A stretch of DNA of 64,000 bases, from assembly GCF_001277295.1 (NCBI RefSeq), contig NZ_CP011456.1:3786001-3850000 (forward strand), given 5' to 3'. The DNA comes from Anabaena sp. WA102 (lineage in GTDB: Bacteria > Cyanobacteriota > Cyanobacteriia > Cyanobacteriales > Nostocaceae). The stretch's first letter is position 1. Every line of letters starts with the position of its first letter. The translations under genes and the position numbers were made by a program. The notes below the pieces were generated by a model that had not been told where the DNA came from, did not search any database, and saw only the letters and a list, made by a program, of their open reading frames with translations. Below, piece by piece: positions 34,313 to 43,409 of the stretch.

Positions 34313-35494
34313 ATGAATTCTGATTCTGCTAAACCTGATGAAATAAATTCTGAATTTCCTAAGTCAGAATCAATTTTTCATCAGGTTGATAAAAAGGTAA
34401 ATAATTCTCATTCTGTCCCAGACAATGTAGATGTTGCTGATTCTGCTAAACCTGATGAAATAAAGTCTGAATTTCTGAAATCAGAATCGGTTTTTTATCA
34501 AGTTGATCAAGAGGTAAATAATTCTAACTCTGGCAAGATAAATACAGATTTTGCTGATCATAAAGTAGAATCTAGTCCCATTATCCCTACTAATTCAGAG
34601 TTAAATTCTGTAATTGCTTATTTAAAGGGTAATTCTGCTGCTGAAAATCCAGAATTTAATATTCCTAATGAGGGGGAGACTGGTGCTATTTTAGCTAATT
34701 TACCAAATACTGATTTAGAATTAATAGAACAAAAGGTAGATCATAATATTCAAGTTCAGTTAAAAACTGAAGGAGAGCGACTATTATTAATTTTGCCCAC
34801 CGAGTTGCAAGTACCGGCATCAGAATTTAATTGGGGGGAAATTTGGCAACAAATGAAACAGCGTCTCAATGCGGGCGATCGCTTACGGAAACCAAATACA
34901 TTCCTGCATCTAGTAGCCAAAGATAGATTGTTAGATAACAGACAATTGCAAGATTTGGCAGAAACTTTAAATACATACCAAATTCAACTAAAATCTGTAG
35001 CTACCAGTCGAAGACAAACTGCGATCGCCGCTTGTACCCTGGGTTATTCCGTAGAACAAATCCAACTCCAAACATCCCTCACCTCGGATATTCAACTGAC
35101 TCCCAGCGCCCTAGCAGATGCCCTCTATCTGCAAATGACGGTCAGATCAGGTGTGGAAATTCGTCATCCCGGTACGGTAATCATCTTGGGAGATATCAAT
35201 CCTAGTGGTATCGTCATTGCCGATGGGGATATTCTCATTTGGGGACGATTGCGGGGAGTTGCCCATGCTGGTGCCGGTGGGAATCGGGAATCTCTGATCA
35301 TGGCTTTGCAAATGGAAGCAACCCAATTGCGAATAGCTGATGCTGTTGCTAGATCCCCAGAAAAAACCCTCACCGGCTTCTTTCCTGAAGTTGCACATAT
35401 TACACCTGAAGGAATTCGCATTGTTAAAGCCGATGATTTTTCCCGCAGTCAATTAAGTAGTCGAATGCAATTAATTACACAAAATCTGATCTAA
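34313..35494 (+). CDS. minC: septum site-determining protein MinC
   Basis: 393 residues. The C-terminal 200 carry the MinC_C beta-helix (VRSGVEIRHPGTVIILGDIN, LIWGRLRGVAHAGAGG, AVARSP), which binds MinD and FtsZ. The middle part (LLLILPTELQVPASEFNWGE, KRLNAGDR) is the N-terminal domain. The first 130 residues are an acidic, Ser/Asn-rich extension with a tandem duplication of about 42 residues (SAKPDEINSEFPKSES and SAKPDEIKSEFLKSES). First gene of minC-minD-minE; the 209-bp gap to minD is larger than usual. Confidence 0.93.
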   Translation: MNSDSAKPDEINSEFPKSESIFHQVDKKVNNSHSVPDNVDVADSAKPDEIKSEFLKSESVFYQVDQEVNNSNSGKINTDFADHKVESSPIIPTNSELNSVIAYLKGNSAAENPEFNIPNEGETGAILANLPNTDLELIEQKVDHNIQVQLKTEGERLLLILPTELQVPASEFNWGEIWQQMKQRLNAGDRLRKPNTFLHLVAKDRLLDNRQLQDLAETLNTYQIQLKSVATSRRQTAIAACTLGYSVEQIQLQTSLTSDIQLTPSALADALYLQMTVRSGVEIRHPGTVIILGDINPSGIVIADGDILIWGRLRGVAHAGAGGNRESLIMALQMEATQLRIADAVARSPEKTLTGFFPEVAHITPEGIRIVKADDFSRSQLSSRMQLITQNLI

Positions 35495-35703
35495 AATTCT
35501 TGCCCAGTTAAGAATCTACAGCAGCTTTTAACAGTCAGCAGTAAAACCCTTTCGGTGCAAGGTTTGATAATTAATATTTGTACCTCATTTACCTGCAATA
35601 TACTGGATATGTAATTAATTTCTGTTAGGTTACTAAATTAGAATCAATCAATAGCAATAAAAATATTTTATTGTTGTTCCCTGAACTTTCATAAAGCATT
35701 ATC

Positions 35704-36510
35704 ATGACTCGCATTATTGTCATTACCTCCGGTAAAGGGGGAGTCGGTAAAACCACAGTTTCAGCTAATTTAGGGATGGCTTTAGCCAAAATAGGCAAAC
35801 AAGTAGCCTTAATTGATGCAGATTTTGGGCTGAGAAATTTAGATTTACTTCTAGGACTAGAAAATCGTATTGTTTATACAGCAGTAGAGGTCTTGGCAAG
35901 GGAGTGTCGTTTAGAACAAGCTTTAGTTAGAGATAAACGACAACCTAATTTGGTACTTCTCCCAGCTACCCAACATCGCAACAAAGAATCCGTTACACCC
36001 GACCAAATGAAGTTACTGGTAAATGCTTTAGCGCAAAAGTACCAGTATGTGATGATTGACTGCCCCGCAGGAATTGAAATGGGGTTTAAAAATGCGACTG
36101 CACCCGCTAAAGAAGCCCTAATTGTTACCACTCCCGAAATTTCCGCCGTCCGTGATGCTGACAGGGTAGTGGGATTACTCGAAGCCCAAGGTGTCAAAAA
36201 AATTAACTTAATAGTTAACAGGATTAGACCGGCAATGGTACAGGCAAATGATATGATGTCTGTAGAAGATGTTCAGGAACTTCTCGCCATCCCCATAATT
36301 GGAATCATCCCCGACGATGAGCGGGTGATTGTTTCTACCAATCGTGGCGAACCTTTAGTATTATCAGACACTTCCTCTTTAGCTGCCACCGCTTTTGAGA
36401 ATATTGCTCGGAGATTGGAAGGGGAAACTGTCGAATTTCTGGAGCTTGACTCATCTAATAACAACATCTTCTCTCGGTTGAGAAAGATGTTGTGGTCAAA
36501 GATTGTTTAA
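35704..36510 (+). CDS. minD: septum site-determining ATPase MinD
   Basis: 268 residues. Deviant Walker A SGKGGVGKTT near residue 9, Walker B-like YVMIDCPAG, and an amphipathic C-terminal tail (NNIFSRLRKMLW) for membrane binding. It recruits MinC and is displaced by MinE to place the division site at midcell. The ATG at 35704 is the only sensible start. Confidence 0.97.
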   Translation: MTRIIVITSGKGGVGKTTVSANLGMALAKIGKQVALIDADFGLRNLDLLLGLENRIVYTAVEVLARECRLEQALVRDKRQPNLVLLPATQHRNKESVTPDQMKLLVNALAQKYQYVMIDCPAGIEMGFKNATAPAKEALIVTTPEISAVRDADRVVGLLEAQGVKKINLIVNRIRPAMVQANDMMSVEDVQELLAIPIIGIIPDDERVIVSTNRGEPLVLSDTSSLAATAFENIARRLEGETVEFLELDSSNNNIFSRLRKMLWSKIV

Positions 36511-36547
36511 TTTACTTGCCAGTGTTTCTGCCTTACACATACCCGCA

Positions 36548-36853
36548 ATGATTCTTGAAATTTTAGAAAAATTTTTTGTTCGTAGTCCCGATAACAGCCG
36601 CGATGACGTTAAACGTCGTTTGCAAGTGGTAATATCCCATGACCGTGCGGACTTAGACCCCCAAACTTTAGAAAAAATGCGTCGGGAAATCCTGGAAATC
36701 GTTTGTCGCTATGTCGAAATAGAAACAGACGGTTTAGAGTTTTGCCTAGAAAGCAGCCAACGGACAACAGCTTTAATTGCTAATTTACCAATCCGTAGGA
36801 TTAAAGAAAGCCTAGATGAAACGGTTCTAGAAAGTAGTGATATCTTACTGTAG
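36548..36853 (+). CDS. minE: cell division topological specificity factor MinE
   Basis: 101 residues from ATG 36548 (MILEILEKFFVRSP). It has the N-terminal amphipathic/anti-MinCD helix and a dimerising C-terminal part (KMRREILEIVCRYVEIETDG). An upstream ATG at 36503 in the same frame overlaps minD and would add 15 unrelated residues. It stimulates MinD ATPase to restrict MinC to cell poles. Directly followed by a GC hairpin. Confidence 0.95.
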   Translation: MILEILEKFFVRSPDNSRDDVKRRLQVVISHDRADLDPQTLEKMRREILEIVCRYVEIETDGLEFCLESSQRTTALIANLPIRRIKESLDETVLESSDILL

Positions 36854-36873
36854 GGGCGCAGGGTCTGCGCCCT
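36854..36873. terminator. dispersed GC hairpin after minE
   Basis: GGGCGCAGGGTCTGCGCCCT begins one base after the minE stop codon. Same repeat as 20318-20338 and 56198-56216; it may act as a terminator between the converging minE and aroF-type genes. Confidence 0.5.
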
Positions 36874-36913
36874 GAATTGTCTGGGATTGGACATTAAAAA
36901 GCGAATGGCGGCA

Positions 36914-37954
36914 TTAATTTGACCACCTTCCCATGACTTGACCAATCACCGCCAATTCTGACATTAATTTATCAAACAGGTCTGGGGTTAAAGATTGGGG
37001 TCCATCCGATAAGGCTTTAGCTGGATTGGGATGTACTTCTATCATTAACGAATCCGTACCTGCTGCGATCGCCGCCATAGCCATAGCAGGGACAAACTCA
37101 GACCAACCCACACCATGACTAGGATCAATCATGATGGGTAAATGGGTCAATTTTCGCAATACTGGTACAACCGATAAATCCAGGGTATTGCGAGTATACT
37201 GACGGTCAAAAGTTCTAATTCCCCGTTCACACAAAATTACATTGGCATTACCCGCCGCTAAAATATACTCAGCCGCCATTAACCAATCTTCAATAGTGGC
37301 AGCCATACCGCGTTTTAACAGCACTGGTTTGGGTTGCGCTCCCACTTTCTTCAGCATGGAGAAATTCTGCATATTTCTCGCCCCCACCTGAATCACATCG
37401 GCAACTTCGCCAATTTTCTCCAAATCTTCCGTATCCATAACTTCGGTGATAATCCCCAACCCGCTGACTTTCCGCGCGGTTGCTAACAATTCCAAAGCGC
37501 TTTCACCATGACCTTGAAAAGCATAGGGTGACGTGCGGGGTTTATAGGCGCCACCTCGCAGAAACTTAGCTCCTGCCGCCTTTACCCGCAGCGCCGTTTC
37601 TACAATCATCTCTTCATTTTCCACAGAACAGGGTCCAGCCACAACTACCAAAGGATGATGTTCACCAAACACCACATCACCTTGAGGAGTATTCACCACC
37701 ACTTCAGAGGCTTGTCCGTGACGGAACTGACGACTGGCTCGTTTATAGGGTACTTCCACTCGTAATACTTTCTCAATCCATTGACTCAATTCTTGAATGC
37801 GGGGGGGGTCTAAATCAGCCGTTTCCCCAACTAAAGCAATGACCACCTTATGTTGACCAATAATTTTTTCTGGAGTTAGTCCCCAGCCTGATAATTCTGT
37901 GGTAATCCGATTTATTTCTTCCTGTGGGGAACCAACTTTCATGACGATAATCAT
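36914..37954 (-). CDS. aroF: 3-deoxy-7-phosphoheptulonate synthase
   Basis: 346 residues of the Bacillus-like (KDO8P-synthase-related) DAHP synthase type, with an N-terminal ferredoxin-like regulatory domain (MKVGSPQEEINRITTEL) and catalytic barrel: AGPCSVEN, LRGGAYKPRTSPYAFQG, GMAATIEDW, CERGIRTF, DPSHGVG, EVHPNPAKALSDG. It condenses PEP and erythrose-4-phosphate in the first shikimate step. Likely feedback-controlled through the N-terminal domain. The symbol is by family usage. Confidence 0.95.
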   Translation of the reverse strand: MIIVMKVGSPQEEINRITTELSGWGLTPEKIIGQHKVVIALVGETADLDPPRIQELSQWIEKVLRVEVPYKRASRQFRHGQASEVVVNTPQGDVVFGEHHPLVVVAGPCSVENEEMIVETALRVKAAGAKFLRGGAYKPRTSPYAFQGHGESALELLATARKVSGLGIITEVMDTEDLEKIGEVADVIQVGARNMQNFSMLKKVGAQPKPVLLKRGMAATIEDWLMAAEYILAAGNANVILCERGIRTFDRQYTRNTLDLSVVPVLRKLTHLPIMIDPSHGVGWSEFVPAMAMAAIAAGTDSLMIEVHPNPAKALSDGPQSLTPDLFDKLMSELAVIGQVMGRWSN

Positions 37955-38027
37955 TTACGAGTTCCTTTTTTAAGTAAATTTTTGATTAACTAACTTTAGA
38001 TTAACAACAAAAACTCATGAAAAAAAA
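37955..38027. other. upstream region of the DAHP synthase gene
   Basis: About 70 bp of AT-rich sequence between the start codon and the left end of an insertion sequence. The IS is therefore close enough to influence or cut the promoter. No motif is named. Confidence 0.4.
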
Positions 38028-39903
38028 CAGCAATTCTCATTTTGAAAAAAATAAGATAAAATTCTCTTAATTTAAGTGTAAACCCTGTATTAAATTATTC
38101 TTTTTTAATAGATAATTATCATCCGACGCTGGAGATAGATAGGGTTTTAAAAATCTTTAAAAATCTAGACATGAAGAATTGATTTCAACTTACCAATCTA
38201 GCTGAAATTCTAAGCAAATTTATAGTTTTTTGAATAAATAACTTTCTCCTCCTCTTTCAATATATTGACATTTTTCAACCAGAATTTATTTTTTTAAATG
38301 GGACATATTCCCTGAGAATAAATGAGAAAAAATCCGACCAATCTTTAAACCAAATAAATTTTAATAGGCTACGCATATCATTAAAAAAAGAAGTTCGGGT
38401 TACTAATAACTCACGAACTTTCTGATAGGTATAATTAACTAAATCTAAAACAGTATGAAATAAAAAAGCTAATAAATTCAAAGACAATAATAACTCACAC
38501 AAATGATTTTCTCCATGACCAAAGTTATGCTCTAAATTATAACCGTGATTTTTAAGAACGTTATTCCCTTCATTCTCAACTTTCCATCTGCTGCGTGCAG
38601 CCTTGACAATTTTTTCAACATTATTTTCAGTGATCTTATGATTAGTAATCCAATTATTTTGGTAGATGATTTTCTGTGTTTTTTCATTAATAACAGTTAC
38701 TTCGCACCAATTAACTTCGAGACTGGAGTCTTCATCTTTTAAGGGAACTCTAGAAGCATAACGATAACGATAAATTAAATTTTTTCGTCCATCCCATTGT
38801 TTGGTTTCAACGGTTGCAACTTCTCCACTTTTTTCTAAGAAGTCTAGCCATTCATATACAGTTTTATGCGACGCTTCCAGACAAACAAAAATAAAATTAT
38901 AACCTTGTTTTAGAGCTAGTTCACAAATAGGTTGGTGAGAGTACAAGTCGTCCCCTAAAAGAGTTGCAGCATAACCATACTTGTTTTGATGATTCTTGTT
39001 TAACCATCTTTTAACCGCTGCATTTTCACAATCTTGTTTTTGATGCCCATCTTGCTTTTTAATAAATTCTGGTTCTAAATTAATTACTTGTTTTTGATTA
39101 GGAGAAACTACAATGGGTGTGACACAGCCATGAAAATAAGTTGTAGTTCCATTTCGATGATTACGACAATTACAATGAGGGCAACTAATTTTTTTAGATG
39201 AGAAATATTCTGTCCCATCTAAAGCGATTAAAATTTCTTCATCTAAATAGACAAACTTTTTCAAAACTCCATTTTTATTTAACCATTCATAGACTTCTTG
39301 AAAAGTCATAAAGATAGTAGCGGCTGGAACTGGATCTAACAAATTTCTTATTTGATTATCACAGGGGATTTTCTTAATTGAAAATAAACTTTCTGCGTTA
39401 TCTTTTCCTTTATTGCTTTTCATTAATCTTTGATGCTCTAAAAAAGACGCTGACTGCGTAAAAAAGATTGAAAATGCTGCCATCACTGCGTCTTCTACCT
39501 GATATTTCGTATTATTTCCAGGTTTTCTTTCATCAGGTAAATCATGTAATTGTTGACGTAAAAATTGCATTAATTCAGGAATTTCTAGTGTCGCTGTCTT
39601 TGGAGTCATGTTTGAGTAATTTGATGCACTATCAGATTTTTAACTCACCGATTTTACATCATCTGACAACAATTATAAATTTTTATTTCCCTTGGATTCC
39701 CTATTCTAAAACCCGAACGATAAACTGGATTTTCCCCATTCGTTGTCAAGCAATCTCTCTAGTTTATTGAGTATTCATACTTATTTTTCAACCCGACTGT
39801 TTTTTTAGCCAGAGGCAATGGCTAAAAAATAGTTACTTTGTACTATATTTTGAATTCCAAAATCGGGGCTAATACTTTATTTTTCTCAAAATGAGAATTG
39901 CTG
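38028..39903 (-). mobile_element. complete DDE insertion sequence (about 1.88 kb)
   Basis: Perfect 18-bp terminal inverted repeats, CAGCAATTCTCATTTTGA at 38028-38045 and its reverse complement at 39886-39903. One transposase gene lies inside. A further copy of the right end is at 39920-39937. Confidence 0.85.
38275..39609 (-). CDS. DDE transposase, ISNCY/IS4-clan type
   Basis: 444 residues. N-terminal domain LRQQLHDLPDERKPGNNTKYQ, middle FSIKKIPCDNQIRNLLDPV, then the DDE core: LDGTEYFSSKKISCP (first Asp), LLGDDLYSHQP (second Asp) and RSRWKVENEGNNVLKNHGYN-type YREK-like box with Glu. It contains a CxxC pair (CPHCNC) between. It appears intact. The gene lies inside perfect inverted repeats, and is divergent from flanking genes. 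Long AT-rich sequences (about 230-280 bp) lie between the gene and each end. Confidence 0.88.
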   Translation of the reverse strand: MTPKTATLEIPELMQFLRQQLHDLPDERKPGNNTKYQVEDAVMAAFSIFFTQSASFLEHQRLMKSNKGKDNAESLFSIKKIPCDNQIRNLLDPVPAATIFMTFQEVYEWLNKNGVLKKFVYLDEEILIALDGTEYFSSKKISCPHCNCRNHRNGTTTYFHGCVTPIVVSPNQKQVINLEPEFIKKQDGHQKQDCENAAVKRWLNKNHQNKYGYAATLLGDDLYSHQPICELALKQGYNFIFVCLEASHKTVYEWLDFLEKSGEVATVETKQWDGRKNLIYRYRYASRVPLKDEDSSLEVNWCEVTVINEKTQKIIYQNNWITNHKITENNVEKIVKAARSRWKVENEGNNVLKNHGYNLEHNFGHGENHLCELLLSLNLLAFLFHTVLDLVNYTYQKVRELLVTRTSFFNDMRSLLKFIWFKDWSDFFSFILREYVPFKKINSG

Positions 39904-40004
39904 CTTCGCTATCTTTTTTTCAAAATGAGAATTGCTGCGAGTGAAGCGAACTGCTTGCAGCAGCGCTTCGCTATCGCTCAATTTCCCTGAAGAATTTAGT
40001 AGGG

Positions 40005-40437
40005 GCGATCGCCACCAATTAACCACCGAATCCTTCATCCTGTAAATCCTGATTCAGACAAATTCCCACAGCGATCGCTCATCATTAATTATCCTCAAAT
40101 TAACAACCTTATTTTGGTGCGATTAGAGTTATTTCAGATCCCCGACTTCTTAGAGAAGTCGGGGATCTAGGGATCTAGGGACAGCGATCGCCACCAATTA
40201 ACCACCGAATCCTTCATCCTGTAAATCCTGATTCAGACAAATTCCCACAGCGATCGCTCATCATTAATTATCCTCAAATTAACAACCTTATTTTGGTGCG
40301 ATTAGAGTTATTTCAGATCCCCGACTTCTTAGAGAAGTCGGGGATCTAGGGATCTAGGGACAGCGATCGCCACCAATTAACCACCGAATCCTTCATCCTG
40401 TAAATCCTGATTCAGACAAATTCCCACAGCGATCGCT
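40005..40437. repeat. 179-bp direct repeat, 2.4 copies, with perfect palindrome
   Basis: The units are spaced by exactly 179 bp (AACCACCGAATCC at 40021, 40200, 40379). Each holds a 31-bp perfect palindrome starting GATCCCCGACTTCTTAG (40137-40167 and 40316-40346), GCGATCGC sites, and ATCCTGATTCAGACA from the dispersed family seen at 30791-31740. Confidence 0.9.
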
Positions 40438-40501
40438 ACCAATTATACTAAACACGGGTGAGATTTAAACTTTTGCCAAATGACAAAGAACCCAGATGTG
40501 C

Positions 40502-40734
40502 AGGGGTAAAGCAAGAGCTTCATAGGTGTCAACTTAAGCTCAAATCCCTACCACATCTCGTTCCTAGTCTCTGACTAGGAATGCAGTTGATGAGGCTCTG
40601 CCTCTAATATCATTGAAGGCAGAGCCTTCTAGAATTCATTCCCAGTCAGAGACTGGGAATCAGACGACTTGAGTTCTTTGCGGGATAGATGTTTTACGTT
40701 AAGTTGACACCAATAAGCTTTTGCTTTACCCCTA
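40502..40734. mobile_element. MITE-like element, family C (233 bp)
   Basis: The ends AGGGGTAAAGCAAGAGCTTC (40502) and GCTTTTGCTTTACCCCT (to 40733) match the copy at 616-882. The core differs and carries nested hairpins (CCTAGTCTCTGACTAGG, GGCTCTGCCTCTAATATCAT then GAAGGCAGAGCC). Confidence 0.75.
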
Positions 40735-40769
40735 CGTTTAGAATCAAACAATCAAGCCGTTTTGAGTAT

Positions 40770-40995
40770 AATCACCGTCAAATTAGCAACCTCATCTGCA
40801 AACAGATCCCTCATCCTGTAAATCCTGAAATCCTGGAAATCCTGATTCAGACAATTAATCACCGTCAAATTAGCAACCTCATCTGCAAACAGATCCCTCA
40901 TCCTGTAAATCCTGAAATCCTGTAAATCCTGATTCAGACAATTAATCACCGAGTCCCCCATCCTGTAAATCCTTAAAATCCTGATATGGCTTGCG
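40770..40995. repeat. CCTGTAAATCCTGA short repeats
   Basis: Two units of about 86 bp (ATCACCGTCAAATTAGCAAC at 40769 and 40858, spaced about 89 bp) followed by a partial third. They include CATCCTGTAAATCCTGAAAT and GATTCAGACA, tying them to the arrays at 30.8-31.7 kb. Confidence 0.8.
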
Positions 40996-41091
40996 CCACG
41001 CTACGCTATCAGACAATTTAATTACCGTCACGTCAATTTTTCTAATGTTGCGTAGTCTATGCTAAATATCCCAACCCCAAACAACCAAATT

Positions 41092-41766
41092 ATGAAAACT
41101 AGAACTAATCAAATTCTTCTATCTATCAGGGTAAGCTTATTTGGCTTGATTGCTTTCACTCCTAGCATCAGTATTGCCCAACCAATCGCACAACTTAACA
41201 ACTGGGAATTTCACCCCAAGTCCCAGCAATTAAAAATTAGTCTCTCCGCAACTGCAACACCCCAATATTTCCAACTAATGCAACCACCACGAATAGTTCT
41301 CGATTTGCCTAACACCAAATTGGGTAAAGTCCTCACTCAAAAAGAATATTCAGGAGCAATTCAGAGAATTCGTATTTCTCAACTTAACGCCAATATTACC
41401 CGAATAGTTCTTGACCTCGCACCAGGAACTCAATTACAAACCAATCAAATACAACTTCAACCTCTTTCTCGACAAAAACCTACGCGCTGGGTCTTAAATC
41501 CTCATATTACCTTTTCTCCTGCTAACAGTCTCTTAACCACACCCTCCACTAGCCTACCACCATCCACAAATCTCACCACTAACTCCCAACAACCCTTAAT
41601 CACCGTCCCACCCCTAAATTCTCAAAACCCCTCACCCATAATCAATTCCCCCCTTCCTCCCGCAATGTTGCCCACACCTGAAGAAAACAAAAACAGTTCC
41701 CCAAATAACCCTAAAGAAATTCCCATTATTGAATTTGGTCAACCTTTACCCAGCCAAAAATTTTAG
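41092..41766 (+). CDS. AMIN-domain exported protein
   Basis: 224 residues from ATG 41092; an in-frame ATG at 41059 would add 11 residues. Signal peptide ILLSIRVSLFGLIAFTPSISIAQ. Residues about 30-130 form an AMIN domain (LNNWEFHPKSQQLKISLSA, PPRIVLDLPNTKLGK, NITRIVLDLAPG), which targets envelope proteins to peptidoglycan or division sites. The C-terminal 90 residues are a Pro/Ser/Asn-rich tail without an amidase domain. So it is a stand-alone AMIN protein, probably a periplasmic envelope factor. Confidence 0.85.
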   Translation: MKTRTNQILLSIRVSLFGLIAFTPSISIAQPIAQLNNWEFHPKSQQLKISLSATATPQYFQLMQPPRIVLDLPNTKLGKVLTQKEYSGAIQRIRISQLNANITRIVLDLAPGTQLQTNQIQLQPLSRQKPTRWVLNPHITFSPANSLLTTPSTSLPPSTNLTTNSQQPLITVPPLNSQNPSPIINSPLPPAMLPTPEENKNSSPNNPKEIPIIEFGQPLPSQKF

Positions 41767-41860
41767 CTTAACCCACTGGTTTCTCAACCCAAAAATTTGT
41801 AACAATAGAAATCAGCAGGTTATTTTCCTCAGTTCCAATATTTTTTGGTAGTTTTTAGAC

Positions 41861-42589
41861 ATGAGTAATACCAGTAATTTTCGTGAAGCTTTCCGTGAGG
41901 CGAAAACTCATGGACTTGTTGGACCCAATGTCATCGCTAACGCCCTCCCCTACGTCGGTGGTGGATTAGTCCTAACTGCATTGGGAACTTATGGTGGTTT
42001 AGGCATTATCCGCACTAACCCTGGACTCTTTTTTCCTACCTTTATTGGGGCGGTAATTCTCGAATTAATTTTATTCTTCGTTGCCCAAAATGTCGCATCC
42101 AAAGGTAACAAAGCCCTAGCTTTACCTCTATTGGGTATTTACAGTCTACTATCTGGATACACATTGAGTGGCTTGGTATTTGTGGCTTTGAGAACCCAAG
42201 GGGTAGGTATTCAAGGTATTGGTATTGCTGCTCTTAGTTGTGGAATTACCTTCATTGCTGCCCGAAAAATCGGTTCTAATCTTTCGGAAGCAGATGGGAT
42301 GGCGTTGACAAAAACCGTTAGTTTGGGCATTGTTGCCTTATTGGTGGTTTGTCTTCTCCAATTTGCCTTTGCCTTGTTTGGTGTTTACACACCCAGTTGG
42401 TTAGAAATTGGTATCTCTGGTATAGGTGTATTTCTCTTCGCTGGAGCATCAGTAGTTGATTTCTACATCTTGCCTCGCACTTATCGCAATGATGAATATT
42501 TGCCAGCAGCTTTGTCAATGTACCTTACCTACATCAACTTATTCGTCTTTATCTTACGCTTGCTTATTGCTATCAATGGTCGTGATTAA
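41861..42589 (+). CDS. Bax inhibitor-1/YccA family membrane protein
   Basis: 242 residues with about seven hydrophobic segments (YVGGGLVLTALGTYGGLG, FFPTFIGAVILELILFFVA, LLGIYSLLSGYTLSGLVFVAL and others). The last pair (SVVDFYILPRTY, LSMYLTYINLFVFILRLL) has the family-typical Asp and Tyr. Related proteins are calcium-leak channels of the inner membrane. Function here not proven. Confidence 0.88.
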   Translation: MSNTSNFREAFREAKTHGLVGPNVIANALPYVGGGLVLTALGTYGGLGIIRTNPGLFFPTFIGAVILELILFFVAQNVASKGNKALALPLLGIYSLLSGYTLSGLVFVALRTQGVGIQGIGIAALSCGITFIAARKIGSNLSEADGMALTKTVSLGIVALLVVCLLQFAFALFGVYTPSWLEIGISGIGVFLFAGASVVDFYILPRTYRNDEYLPAALSMYLTYINLFVFILRLLIAINGRD

Positions 42590-42704
42590 GTATATTTAGG
42601 CAGAGAAAACTCAAATTTGTCAGGAAAGAGGAAAAGGGAAAAGGGAAAGAAAAATCTTTAACCTTCTTCCTCCTGAATCCTGACTCCTGACTCGGTGACT
42701 ATAT

Positions 42705-43247
42705 TTAAAATCTTTCCGTATCTTGAGGACTTCCCACAGCCCCCGGTTGAGATAAAAAGAAATTTTGAGCCGATTCATTTTGATAAATACATCTAATATC
42801 TGGCTTTTCACTATTTAAGTCCCCTGTAAACCCAAAGGTATTGAGACGATTCTTACATTCTCTTACCTGGTCTGATGTTACAAGTTTTTTATTTTCTAAA
42901 ATAGCCCAGTTATTTTGACGAATAACACATCCAGGACGGATATTTGGCTGGGCAACAAAGACATTAAAGGGATTAAGAGTTACAAAGAGTCTGGCATCCA
43001 TCACCATTGCACTAGATCCATACTGCACACAAATCTCAGGATTTGGCGCTCTAGTATCAATGAACTCACGGGAAGCCACATTTGATGAACTCAATGTAGT
43101 TGTCGAACTAAACGCAATCCCAATCCCAATTCCCAAAATCAGCACCGCTCCAAAAATGGCAATGGTGACGAAGTTAAACATCGGGGATTGGAACATAGAG
43201 GGTTTAGACGGATTAGTTGGTCTATTATTAGCAGATTTACGTCTCAT
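42705..43247 (-). CDS. DUF3172 membrane-anchored protein
   Basis: 180 residues. A basic N-terminus (RRKSANNRPTNPSKP) is followed by one membrane segment (FVTIAIFGAVLILGIGIGIAF) and a C-terminal domain of about 125 residues with four Cys (EICVQYG, PGCVIRQ, ECKNRLN, IRCIYQN) typical of the cyanobacterial DUF3172 family. The C-terminal domain should face the lumen or periplasm. Function unknown. It lies on the same strand as the desaturase cluster but downstream of the desB terminator. Confidence 0.85.
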   Translation of the reverse strand: MRRKSANNRPTNPSKPSMFQSPMFNFVTIAIFGAVLILGIGIGIAFSSTTTLSSSNVASREFIDTRAPNPEICVQYGSSAMVMDARLFVTLNPFNVFVAQPNIRPGCVIRQNNWAILENKKLVTSDQVRECKNRLNTFGFTGDLNSEKPDIRCIYQNESAQNFFLSQPGAVGSPQDTERF

Positions 43248-43360
43248 TTTCGCTTTATTACCTTCGTCCCAAGAGTGGTTTTTTAATTTCTCCCTTATTC
43301 AGTATGCCGATCCTTGAGAATAATTATCCCCTATTTTCACTTTTAAGGAAAATTTAAAAT

Positions 43361-43386
43361 AAAAAAAAGCCCGCATTAGCGGACTT
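43361..43386 (-). terminator. rho-independent terminator of desB
   Basis: On the minus strand AAGTCCGC-TAAT-GCGGGCTT is followed by eight T (43361-43368 read in reverse). It lies 24 bp after the desB stop. Confidence 0.85.
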
Positions 43387-43409
43387 ACTAGATTTAAAAA
43401 ATCTACCGA

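Larger units (their letters stand above)
39904..41058. other. repeat-filled intergenic region
   Basis: No gene. In order: a second copy of the IS end (39920-39937), a 179-bp direct repeat (40005-40437), a family C MITE (40502-40734) and CCTGTAAATCCTGA repeats (40770-40995). A dispersed GCCACGCTACGCTATC string at about 40993-41008 also occurs near 803-818. Confidence 0.75.

Noticed and set aside
35704..36510. ParA partition gene
   Set aside because: The context minC-minD-minE and the C-terminal amphipathic tail fit MinD.
40689..40961. Small ORFs over CCTGTAAATCCTGA repeats on both strands
   Set aside because: They consist only of repeat translation.
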